Part shown: positions 1 to 5,243 of the stretch, piece after piece
Layout: the number at the start of each line of letters is the position of its first letter
Numbering within the stretch: position 1 is the stretch's first letter
From: an uncultured Olsenella sp.
Lineage (GTDB): Bacteria; Actinomycetota; Coriobacteriia; Coriobacteriales; Atopobiaceae
Length of the DNA: 9,239 nt
Assembly (NCBI GenBank): GCA_959598545.1
Contig: CAUGFC010000071.1
Coordinates: 1 to 9,239, forward strand
Direction: 5' to 3'
Made by a program: the position numbers and the translations under genes
The notes under the pieces: generated by a model
Told to the model about the DNA's origin: nothing
The model's input: only the letters and a program-made list of their open reading frames with translations
The model's database searches: none

Positions 1-400
1 GCGTCATGTGGCGGCCCGTGGAGGTCTGGAAGCGCCAGACGCGCTCGGCGGCCTCGGGCGTGAGGAAGCCGTCGGCGTCGTCGGTTGGCAGCACGGTGCG
101 GCCGCATGCGGCCACGGCGCCGGTCTCGTGCACGTTGATGTGGGCGTCGCGCGTGCAGACGGCACCCTCCCAGTCGCGCAGGAGCCCGGTCACGCCGATC
201 ACGTTCGCCGAGGTCCCGCCGACGCAGAACTCGACGTCCACGTCGTCGCGGCCGCACGCCGCGCGGATGAGCTCGCGGGCGCGCTCGCAATGGGGGTCGC
301 CCTCCGTGTAGCCGACGGTCTGCTCGTCGTTGGTGGCTGCGAGTGCGGCCAGGATCTCGGGCGCGGCGCCCTCGGAGTAGTCGTTGCGGAACATGCGCAT
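1..400 (-). CDS. ltaE: Threonine aldolase family PLP enzyme (N-terminal part, cut by window edge)
   Basis: Translating the minus strand from position 400 gives 133 residues open to the window edge, so the C-terminal part, including the PLP-binding lysine, is missing. The opening (MRMFRNDYSEGAAPEIL), the motif EQTVGYTEGD near residue 26, VGGTSANVIG near residue 60 and AHINVHETGA near residue 86 are typical of the low-specificity L-threonine aldolase / beta-eliminating lyase family (fold type I), which cleaves L-threonine or allo-threonine to glycine and acetaldehyde in the cytoplasm. H87 aligns with the histidine that stacks on PLP in the family. The start at 400 is preferred over the in-frame ATG at 394 because GAGG lies six bases upstream of it. 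The gene is divergent from ilvE across a 126-bp gap. A related beta-eliminating lyase with another substrate cannot be excluded from this fragment. Confidence 0.85.
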   Translation of the reverse strand, partial: MRMFRNDYSEGAAPEILAALAATNDEQTVGYTEGDPHCERARELIRAACGRDDVDVEFCVGGTSANVIGVTGLLRDWEGAVCTRDAHINVHETGAVAACGRTVLPTDDADGFLTPEAAERVWRFQTSTGRHMT

Positions 401-462
401 GGTGTGCCTCGGTTCTTCTCGGCGTCTCGTGTCCCCGCAATGTTACAACCTCCGCAACCCGT

Positions 463-478
463 CGTTCTTCTCGCCCGG
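463..478 (+). repeat. Intergenic 16-mer containing CTTCTCGCC, ltaE/ilvE gap
   Basis: The 16-mer CGTTCTTCTCGCCCGG lies between the divergent aldolase and ilvE genes and is repeated exactly at 2889-2904, also between divergent genes. Its core CTTCTCGCC (467-475) is the 9-mer found 11 times in the window. A near match, CTTCTCGGC, lies at 415-423 just upstream of the aldolase ribosome-binding site. Its function is unknown; a protein-binding site is one option. Confidence 0.6.
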
Positions 479-502
479 AATGGGTTTATCGTTTGCGCAG
501 CA

Positions 503-508
503 TACAAT
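503..508 (+). promoter_or_regulatory. Candidate -10 box upstream of ilvE
   Basis: TACAAT matches five of six bases of the -10 consensus and lies 18 bases before the ilvE start codon. No convincing -35 box is seen 16-18 bases upstream. With so short a leader, this box could only give a transcript that starts close to the AGGAGG ribosome-binding site at 515-520, so the call is tentative. Confidence 0.35.
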
Positions 509-526
509 CCCGGCAGGAGGGCAATC

Positions 527-1573
527 ATGGCAGTGGAGAAGAAGGACATCGACTGGGGCAGCCTCGGCTTTGCCTATCAGCCCACGGACTACAGCTACGT
601 CTGCAACTACAAGGACGGCGCCTGGGAGGAGGGCGGCCTCACGACCGACCACACCCTCACGCTCTCCGAGTGCGCGGGCATCTTCCACTACTGCCAGGAG
701 GTCTTCGAGGGTCTCAAGGCCTATACTACCAAGGACGGCGACATCGTCTGCTTCCGTCCTGACCTCAACGCCTCCCGCATGGCGGACTCCGCGCGCCGCA
801 TCGTGATGCCGCCCTTCCCGGAGGACAGGTTCGTCGAGGCCGTCAAGATGGTCGTGCGCGCCAACGAGGCCTGGGTGCCGCCCTTCGGCTCCGGCGCCAC
901 GCTCTACGTGCGCCCGTTCATGGTGGCCACCGGCGAGGTCATCGGCGTTGCCCCGGCAACCGAGTACCAGTTCCGCATCCTCGTGACGCCCGTGGGCCCG
1001 TACTACTCGGGCGGCGTCAAGCCCGTGGCCGTCAAGGTCCCCGAGTACGACCGCGCCGCGCCGCACGGCACCGGCGCGATCAAGGCCGGCCTCAACTACG
1101 CGATGTCGCTCTACCCGAGCGTCCAGGCGCACGCCGAGGGCTTCGCGGACAACATGTACCTCGACCCGCAGACCCACACCTTCGTGGAGGAGTCCGGCGG
1201 CGCGAACTTCCTGTTCGTGGACAAGGACGGCGCGCTCGTGGTGCCGCAGTCGGCCACGGACTCCATCCTGCCGTCCATCACGCGCCGCAGCCTCGTCACG
1301 GTCGCGACCGACATGCTCGGCATGACCGTGGTGGAGCGCCCGGTGAGGTTCGAGGAGGTCGCGAGCGGCGCGTTCGTCGAGTGCGGCATGTGCGGCACCG
1401 CGGCCGTGATCTCCCCGGTGGGCAAGGTCGTCAACGGCGACGCCGAGGTCGTCTTCGGCGAGGGCGGCATGGAGCACGTCGGCCCCGTCATGGCGAAGCT
1501 CCGCGAGACCCTCACCGGCATCCAGGCTGGCGAGATCGAGGGCCCCGAGGGCTGGGTCGTCAAGATCGCCTAG
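527..1573 (+). CDS. ilvE: Branched-chain amino acid aminotransferase IlvE
   Basis: This 348-residue cytoplasmic enzyme transfers the amino group between glutamate and the 2-oxo acids of leucine, isoleucine and valine, the last biosynthetic and first catabolic step for these amino acids. It has the fold type IV PLP signatures in order: FHYCQEVFEGLKAY (53-66), YVRPFMVATG (127-136), TGAIKAGLNYA (182-192) with K186 as the predicted Schiff-base lysine, EESGGANFLF (221-230), and CGMCGTAAVISPV (286-298). The length fits the type II BCAT class of about 340-370 residues. The start at 527 follows a perfect AGGAGG six bases upstream; the reading frame stays open far upstream, but that part is the antisense of the aldolase gene. 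The stop TAG shares CTAG with the stop of the convergent lipoprotein gene. Confidence 0.95.
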   Translation: MAVEKKDIDWGSLGFAYQPTDYSYVCNYKDGAWEEGGLTTDHTLTLSECAGIFHYCQEVFEGLKAYTTKDGDIVCFRPDLNASRMADSARRIVMPPFPEDRFVEAVKMVVRANEAWVPPFGSGATLYVRPFMVATGEVIGVAPATEYQFRILVTPVGPYYSGGVKPVAVKVPEYDRAAPHGTGAIKAGLNYAMSLYPSVQAHAEGFADNMYLDPQTHTFVEESGGANFLFVDKDGALVVPQSATDSILPSITRRSLVTVATDMLGMTVVERPVRFEEVASGAFVECGMCGTAAVISPVGKVVNGDAEVVFGEGGMEHVGPVMAKLRETLTGIQAGEIEGPEGWVVKIA

Positions 1574-2832
1574 ACGAGCTCGATGACGCCCGTCGTCTCG
1601 TCGACGCGGGCCGTGAGGCCAAAGAGCGCGGCGAAGTCGTCGACGGGCATCTCCACGGCGTCGCCGATGCTGGCGTCGCTGGCGTCGCAGCTCACGCGGG
1701 TCGTCTGGCCGTTCAGCTCCAGCCGCGCGGCGTTCCTGCCGTCCTCGAACCCAAGGTACTCCATGCGGCCGTCCATGCCGTCGACGCTCCACGCGAAGTA
1801 CCCGTCGCCGTCCTCGTAGGTGCCACCTGCGAGGCCCGCCACCTGCTGCACGAGCCAGGAGCCGCTCTCGTCGCGCACCTGGGGGTCCGCGCCGCCCATG
1901 TCAACGCGGACGAGGTAGCAGCCTTGCGCCTCGCTCCAGCGCGCGACGATGCCCCCGCCATGGGATATGTAGCTGCGCTGGTAGGGGTTCGTGGCGTCGC
2001 CGAAGCTCGTCTCGCCCAGCGCGAAGGGCACCTCCGCGCCGCGCACCGTGACGCGGTCGATCGCGGTCCGGTGAAGACCCTCGAGGAACTCGTCCGGCAA
2101 CGTCGGGTCGTCCGGCGCGTCGCCGTCGACGACGAGCTGCGCGTAGGCGCGCGCGAGCTGGTCGAGTTCCTCCTCGGCGTCGAGCGCGCCATAGAGGCCC
2201 ACGCTGCCAAGGACCTCCCAGCCCTCGGGCCGGCCGTCCTCAGCCGAGAGGGTCCCGTCGAACCAGCGGATGCCCACCGAGCTGGAGGCGTTCTCCCGGA
2301 CCCACTCGGCGGGGTTGTACGCGAGCTCCGGCTCGTAGAGGGCGTCGACCTCCCCGAGCAGCCGCAGGGCCTCCTCGAGCTGCTCGTAGCTGCTCACGTA
2401 GAGGCAGGGCTGGTCGGGCAGGAAGACCAGGCCGCCGCCCGCCCCGTCGCCCACGCGCTCGGAGAGCTCCGACACCAGGTCGTCGTAGTAGAGCCCCCTC
2501 ACGACGCTCTGGTAGTCGCAGCTGAGGGACGTGTCGTAATAGGAGGGGAAGAGCCCGCTCTCGACAAGGTACACCTCGCTCGTCGCGGTGAACGTGAGGT
2601 CGCGCTCGGTGGAGCGCAGCGTGTAGACCACCTGCTGCGGGAGCTCGCTCGTCTCCTCGAAGGAGACGAGCTCGTAGCCCTCGTTCGGGCACGCCTCCGT
2701 GACGACGGCCGCGACCTCGTCGGGGCCGGGGGCGGGGGAGTCGGCGGGGACCCCGCACCCGCAGACCACGGCCGAGGCGCCCAGGCAGAGCGCGGTCGCA
2801 AGGGCGAGAAGGGCGCGGTTTCTGCGTCGCAT
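1570..2832 (-). CDS. Predicted lipoprotein of unknown family, C-terminus like a copper-amine-oxidase N-terminal (stalk) repeat
   Basis: The 420-residue product starts with three arginines, a hydrophobic stretch (LLALATALCLGASAVV) and cysteines C24 and C26, followed by a Pro/Gly/Asp-rich linker. This is the architecture of a bacterial lipoprotein signal peptide, although neither cysteine has a textbook lipobox (SAVVC or VCGC). The mature part is acidic, rich in Tyr and Trp, and I do not recognise its main family. The last 30 residues (MPVDDFAALFGLTARV, then a short strand ending in IELV) resemble the closing half of the copper amine oxidase N-terminal domain, a wall/surface stalk repeat rather than a catalytic domain. 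The start at 2832 is chosen because GGAGG lies five bases upstream and the signal peptide follows; the much longer frame upstream is the antisense of hisS. It converges on ilvE with a 4-bp overlap and is divergent from hisS. Confidence 0.85.
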   Translation of the reverse strand: MRRRNRALLALATALCLGASAVVCGCGVPADSPAPGPDEVAAVVTEACPNEGYELVSFEETSELPQQVVYTLRSTERDLTFTATSEVYLVESGLFPSYYDTSLSCDYQSVVRGLYYDDLVSELSERVGDGAGGGLVFLPDQPCLYVSSYEQLEEALRLLGEVDALYEPELAYNPAEWVRENASSSVGIRWFDGTLSAEDGRPEGWEVLGSVGLYGALDAEEELDQLARAYAQLVVDGDAPDDPTLPDEFLEGLHRTAIDRVTVRGAEVPFALGETSFGDATNPYQRSYISHGGGIVARWSEAQGCYLVRVDMGGADPQVRDESGSWLVQQVAGLAGGTYEDGDGYFAWSVDGMDGRMEYLGFEDGRNAARLELNGQTTRVSCDASDASIGDAVEMPVDDFAALFGLTARVDETTGVIELV

Positions 2833-2860
2833 GGCTACCTCCGGCGTCGAATTGTGGGTC

Positions 2861-2866
2861 ATTGTA
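2861..2866 (-). promoter_or_regulatory. Candidate -10 box for the lipoprotein gene
   Basis: Read on the minus strand this is TACAAT, the same hexamer as the candidate upstream of ilvE, 28 bases before the lipoprotein start codon. No clear -35 hexamer is visible at the expected distance; the sequence there is GC-rich. The octamer GTGCACTG lies immediately upstream on the same strand and also occurs in the inverted repeat at 6901-7005. Confidence 0.4.
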
Positions 2867-2888
2867 GCAGTGCACGTCCCCGGCCTCG

Positions 2889-2904
2889 CGTTCTTCTCGC
2901 CCGG
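2889..2904 (+). repeat. Second copy of the 16-mer CGTTCTTCTCGCCCGG, lipoprotein/hisS gap
   Basis: Identical over 16 bases to 463-478. Its CTTCTCGCC core (2893-2901) ends 17 bases before the candidate hisS -10 box TATACT, so it occupies the place where a -35 box would lie. An inverted partner GGCGAGAAG follows at 2954-2962. Confidence 0.6.
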
Positions 2905-2918
2905 CGGCGCTCTCGCGG

Positions 2919-2924
2919 TATACT
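2919..2924 (+). promoter_or_regulatory. Candidate -10 box of hisS
   Basis: TATACT matches five of six -10 bases and lies 49 bases before the hisS start, leaving a leader of roughly 40 bases. The hexamer 17 bases upstream is CTCGCC, part of the repeated 9-mer, and not a TTGACA-like box. The leader is too short for a T-box riboswitch. The hydrogenase promoter region has a similar core (ATACTT, AC, then GCTG). Confidence 0.5.
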
Positions 2925-2939
2925 TGACGGCTGTGAAAC

Positions 2940-2962
2940 CGCGAGAAGCGCACGGCGAGAAG
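2940..2962 (+). repeat. Tandem GCGAGAAG motifs overlapping the hisS ribosome-binding site
   Basis: CGCGAGAAG (2940-2948) and GGCGAGAAG (2954-2962) lie 14 bases apart in the hisS leader, inverted relative to the CTTCTCGCC at 2893-2901. The second copy runs into GGGA and so supplies the purine-rich Shine-Dalgarno sequence GAGAAGGGA of hisS. A protein bound here would also block translation initiation, but that is inference. Confidence 0.5.
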
Positions 2963-2973
2963 GGAATCGCACG

Positions 2974-4290
2974 ATGGCACAAAGGGTTCAGGGGACCGAG
3001 GACCTCTACGGCGGCTACATGCGCGCCTGGCAGCGCATGGTCGACGTGGCGCGCGAGCTCTTCGGCGCGTACGGCTTCGACATGATCGAGACGCCGGCCA
3101 TCGAGCAGGTGGACACCTTCGTCCACGGCATCGGCGAGTCTACCGACGTCGTGCGCAAGGAGATGTTCCGGGTGTTCTCTGGCGCGCTGCTGCCCGACAT
3201 CCTGGAGCGCGGCAGCGAGAGCCACCTCAAGCCGCGCCAGCGCATGGCCATGCGCCCCGAGGGCACGGCCGGCGTCGTGCGCTCGGTGGTCGAGAACAAC
3301 CTCGTGCCGCAGGGCGCGGCCCCGGCCAAGCTCTGGTACGCCGAGGCGATGTTCCGCGGCGAGCGCCCGCAGAGGGGCCGCCTGCGCCAGTTCCACCAGG
3401 TGGGCGTCGAGTGGCTCGGCGCGAGCGACCCGGCCTCCGACGCCGAGTGCATCATCATGCTCATGCAGTACTTCGAGCGCCTGGGATTTGCCCGCGAGGA
3501 CCTGCGCCTCGTGATCAACTCGATGGGCGACGCCGCGTGCCGCCCCGCCTATCGCGACAAGGTTCGCGCGTTCATCCTCGACCACGCGGACGAGATGTGC
3601 GAGGACTGCCTCGAGCGCGCCCAGATCAACCCGCTGCGCGCCTTCGACTGCAAGAACGACCGCTGCCGCGAGATCATGGCCGACGCCCCGCTCGCGCCGG
3701 ACAACCTCTGCGAGGAGTGCGCCGCCCACTACGCGGCGGTCAAGCGCTACCTTGACGCCGCCGGCGTGACCTACGTCGAGGACCCCACGCTGGTTCGCGG
3801 CCTGGACTACTACACGCGCACGGTCTTCGAGGTGGAGGCCGTGGGCTCGGGCGTCGGCGCCATCGGCGGCGGCGGCCGCTACGATGGCCTGGTCGAGCTC
3901 GAGGGTGGCAAGCCCACGCCGGGCCTAGGCTTCGCGGTGGGCTTCGAGCGCATCGCGCTCGCGCTGGCGGCGTCCGGCGTCGAGATGGGCGGCGACGAGC
4001 CGAGCTGCGTCTACGTGGCCACGACCGGCGGCGAGGCGGAGCGCGCGGCGGCCTTCGACGCGTGCCTGGCCCTGCGCGCCGCGGGCGTGCGCACCGAGGC
4101 CGACTACCAGGGCCGTTCGCTCAAGGGCCAGTTCAAGCAGGCCGACAAGCTCCGCGCGCGCCTCTGCGTGATACTCGGCGGCGACGAGCTCGCCGCGGGT
4201 GCGGCGACCATTCGTGACATGGTGAGTCACGAGCAGGTGCAGGTGCCGATGGAGCGTCTGGCCGACGAGGTTCTCGCCCGCCTGGCGTAG
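2974..4290 (+). CDS. hisS: Histidyl-tRNA synthetase
   Basis: This 438-residue class II aminoacyl-tRNA synthetase charges tRNA-His with histidine in the cytoplasm. Visible signatures are the N-terminal RVQGTEDLYG (4-13), AMRPEGTAGVVRSV (92-105), motif 2 FRGERPQRGRLRQFHQ (127-142), the HisA motif VRGLDYYTRTVFE (274-286), AIGGGGRYDGL (296-306) and motif 3 LGFAVGFERIAL (318-329). The cysteine-bearing insertion between residues 209 and 249 (C209, C212, C226, C231, C246, C249) is common in bacterial HisRS. The C-terminal anticodon-binding domain from about 345 ends in a typical helix. The length is normal. The start follows GAGAAGGGA; this RBS overlaps a copy of the repeated 9-mer. No aspS, its frequent downstream partner, is present here. 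Confidence 0.96.
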   Translation: MAQRVQGTEDLYGGYMRAWQRMVDVARELFGAYGFDMIETPAIEQVDTFVHGIGESTDVVRKEMFRVFSGALLPDILERGSESHLKPRQRMAMRPEGTAGVVRSVVENNLVPQGAAPAKLWYAEAMFRGERPQRGRLRQFHQVGVEWLGASDPASDAECIIMLMQYFERLGFAREDLRLVINSMGDAACRPAYRDKVRAFILDHADEMCEDCLERAQINPLRAFDCKNDRCREIMADAPLAPDNLCEECAAHYAAVKRYLDAAGVTYVEDPTLVRGLDYYTRTVFEVEAVGSGVGAIGGGGRYDGLVELEGGKPTPGLGFAVGFERIALALAASGVEMGGDEPSCVYVATTGGEAERAAAFDACLALRAAGVRTEADYQGRSLKGQFKQADKLRARLCVILGGDELAAGAATIRDMVSHEQVQVPMERLADEVLARLA

Positions 4291-4306
4291 GCGTCTCGAC
4301 GGCCGC

Positions 4307-4422
4307 CAATACGCGACTTCCAACGTTTTCACGACCAATTCCGTCGGAAATCGCGTACTGTCGCGTGGCAATACGCGATTTCCGACGGAATACGTGGCTA
4401 AAACGTTGGAAGTCGCGTACTG
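4307..4422. repeat. Nested inverted repeats (four related 20-bp arms) downstream of hisS
   Basis: Outer arms TACGCGACTTCCAACGTTTT (4310-4329) and its exact reverse complement (4400-4419) enclose inner arms ATTCCGTCGGAAATCGCGTA (4338-4357) and its exact reverse complement (4372-4391), with a 14-base centre. Allowing one mismatch at the same place in both pairs, each arm extends to 23 bases (outer ends at 4307 and 4422). Same-oriented arms match at 17 of 19 bases, and the two differences are kept complementary in both pairs. The unit is AT-richer than its surroundings. It sits 16 bp after the hisS stop and ends 25 bp before the next gene. There is no T-run, so it is not a standard terminator; a REP/BIME-like mobile palindrome or an RNA-level processing structure would both fit. 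Confidence 0.9.
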
Positions 4423-4446
4423 AGAACAGCCGGGGAGAGGGGCGGC

Positions 4447-5112
4447 GTGAACGAGGGCACGGCGATTTACGAGGACGAGGTCCTTCTCGCCTGGGACAAG
4501 CCGGCGGGAATCATCGTGCACGGTGACGGTACGGGCGTGCGCACGCTCACCGACGTCGTGGCCGCCCACCTGGATGCGACCGGCCGCGCCGACGCCCGCC
4601 CGCAGCCCGTGCAGCGCCTGGACGCGGAGACCACAGGCCTCGTGCTCTTCTCGCTGGAGCGCGCCACGCAGCCGGCGCTGGACGCGCAGGTCGCGGGACA
4701 CGCCATGGACAAGACCTACCTCGCCGTGGTCTCGGGGCGCGTCCCCTGGGCACAGAAGACTGTGCGCCAGCCCATCGGCCGCGACCGCCACGACGCGCGC
4801 CGCATGCGCGCCTGCCGCCCCGGTCAGGGCAAGCCGGCCGAGACCCGCATTCGTCGCGTTGCCGAGAAGGACGGGCGCACGCTGCTCGTCGTTACGCTCG
4901 CAACTGGCCGGCGTCACCAGATCCGCGTGCACCTGGCGTCCCTTGGCCACCCCATCGTGGGCGACGCGCTCTACGGAGGGGCGAGAAGTACCTCGGGCCT
5001 GCTGCTCCACGCCTGGCGCGAGGAGCTCGACCACCCCGTGAGCGGCGAGCACCTGCGCCTGGAGACCGCGTGGCCGGAGCGTCTGTGGCCGGAGCGTCCC
5101 GCGCAACTCTGA
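4447..5112 (+). CDS. RluA-family pseudouridine synthase
   Basis: The 221-residue protein isomerises specific uridines to pseudouridine in rRNA or tRNA. It opens with IYEDEVLLAWDKPAGIIVHG (7-26), has the catalytic motif QRLDAETTGLVLF (56-68) with D59 as the nucleophile, the strand MDKTYLAVVSG (87-97), and the RNA-binding motif GRRHQIRVHLASLGHPIVGD (154-173). There is no S4 domain, and the protein is short for RluC/D. The usual H of HRLD is Q56 here. Its target cannot be read from sequence; the RluA, TruC-like and other single-domain groups are all possible. The start is GTG at 4447, supported by GGGAGAGG six bases upstream. The last residues repeat WPER twice, encoded by a 14-bp direct repeat. 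Its own promoter is not evident; it may be read from hisS through the nested repeats. Confidence 0.9.
   Translation: MNEGTAIYEDEVLLAWDKPAGIIVHGDGTGVRTLTDVVAAHLDATGRADARPQPVQRLDAETTGLVLFSLERATQPALDAQVAGHAMDKTYLAVVSGRVPWAQKTVRQPIGRDRHDARRMRACRPGQGKPAETRIRRVAEKDGRTLLVVTLATGRRHQIRVHLASLGHPIVGDALYGGARSTSGLLLHAWREELDHPVSGEHLRLETAWPERLWPERPAQL
5070..5098 (+). repeat. 14-bp direct repeat at the end of the pseudouridine synthase gene
   Basis: GTGGCCGGAGCGTC occurs at 5070-5083 and 5085-5098, a 15-base period that keeps the frame and duplicates the pentapeptide WPER-L/P near the C-terminus. This looks like a small slippage duplication. Confidence 0.7.
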
Positions 5113-5126
5113 CGGCGCCATCAGCG

Positions 5127-5135
5127 CTTCTCGCC
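5127..5135 (+). repeat. Intergenic CTTCTCGCC upstream of the hydrogenase gene
   Basis: An exact copy of the repeated 9-mer in the 131-bp gap between the pseudouridine synthase and the hydrogenase, 32 bases before the candidate -10 box. It is preceded by AGCG and so does not extend to the 16-mer. Confidence 0.55.
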
Positions 5136-5167
5136 GGAAAGCGTCGCCGCAACGGCCTTGCCTGTGA

Positions 5168-5173
5168 GATACT
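5168..5173 (+). promoter_or_regulatory. Candidate -10 box of the hydrogenase gene
   Basis: GATACT lies in the sequence GAGATACTTAACCGCTG, which resembles the hisS promoter core GGTATACTTGACGGCTG. It is about 70 bases before the start codon. No convincing -35 box is visible. The predicted leader contains a small hairpin, CGCCTC (5188-5193) with GAGGCG (5200-5205), six bases of loop between them. Confidence 0.4.
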
Positions 5174-5243
5174 TAACCGCTGAGGGACGCCTCTGAGGGG
5201 AGGCGCGCCCGCGGACGACGAGACATCCGGGAGAGGGGCAACC

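Noticed and set aside
8..526. In-frame N-terminal extension of ilvE
   Set aside because: It is the antisense of the threonine aldolase gene plus the intergenic region; IlvE similarity begins after the AGGAGG-supported ATG at 527.
2924..2929. TTGACG as a -35 box for hisS
   Set aside because: No -10-like hexamer lies 16-18 bases downstream; the overlapping TATACT is better explained as a -10 box.
2925..2973. T-box or other tRNA-sensing leader for hisS
   Set aside because: The leader after the candidate -10 box is only about 40-50 bases with no T-box sequence or specifier stem.
2833..3729. Upstream extension of the minus-strand lipoprotein frame across hisS
   Set aside because: Antisense of the well-conserved hisS gene; a signal peptide and RBS place the true start at 2832.
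1381..4290. A 969-codon plus-strand frame running through the lipoprotein region into hisS
   Set aside because: Its first part is the antisense of the lipoprotein gene and shows Ala/Arg/Val-rich, low-complexity sequence typical of shadow frames in GC-rich DNA; only the part from 2974 is HisRS.
4310..4419. Rho-independent terminator of hisS
   Set aside because: Strong pairing is present but there is no T-run after either hairpin, and the next gene follows in the same direction.
4307..4422. CRISPR array
   Set aside because: Repeats alternate in orientation and form nested palindromes with no regular spacers and no cas genes.
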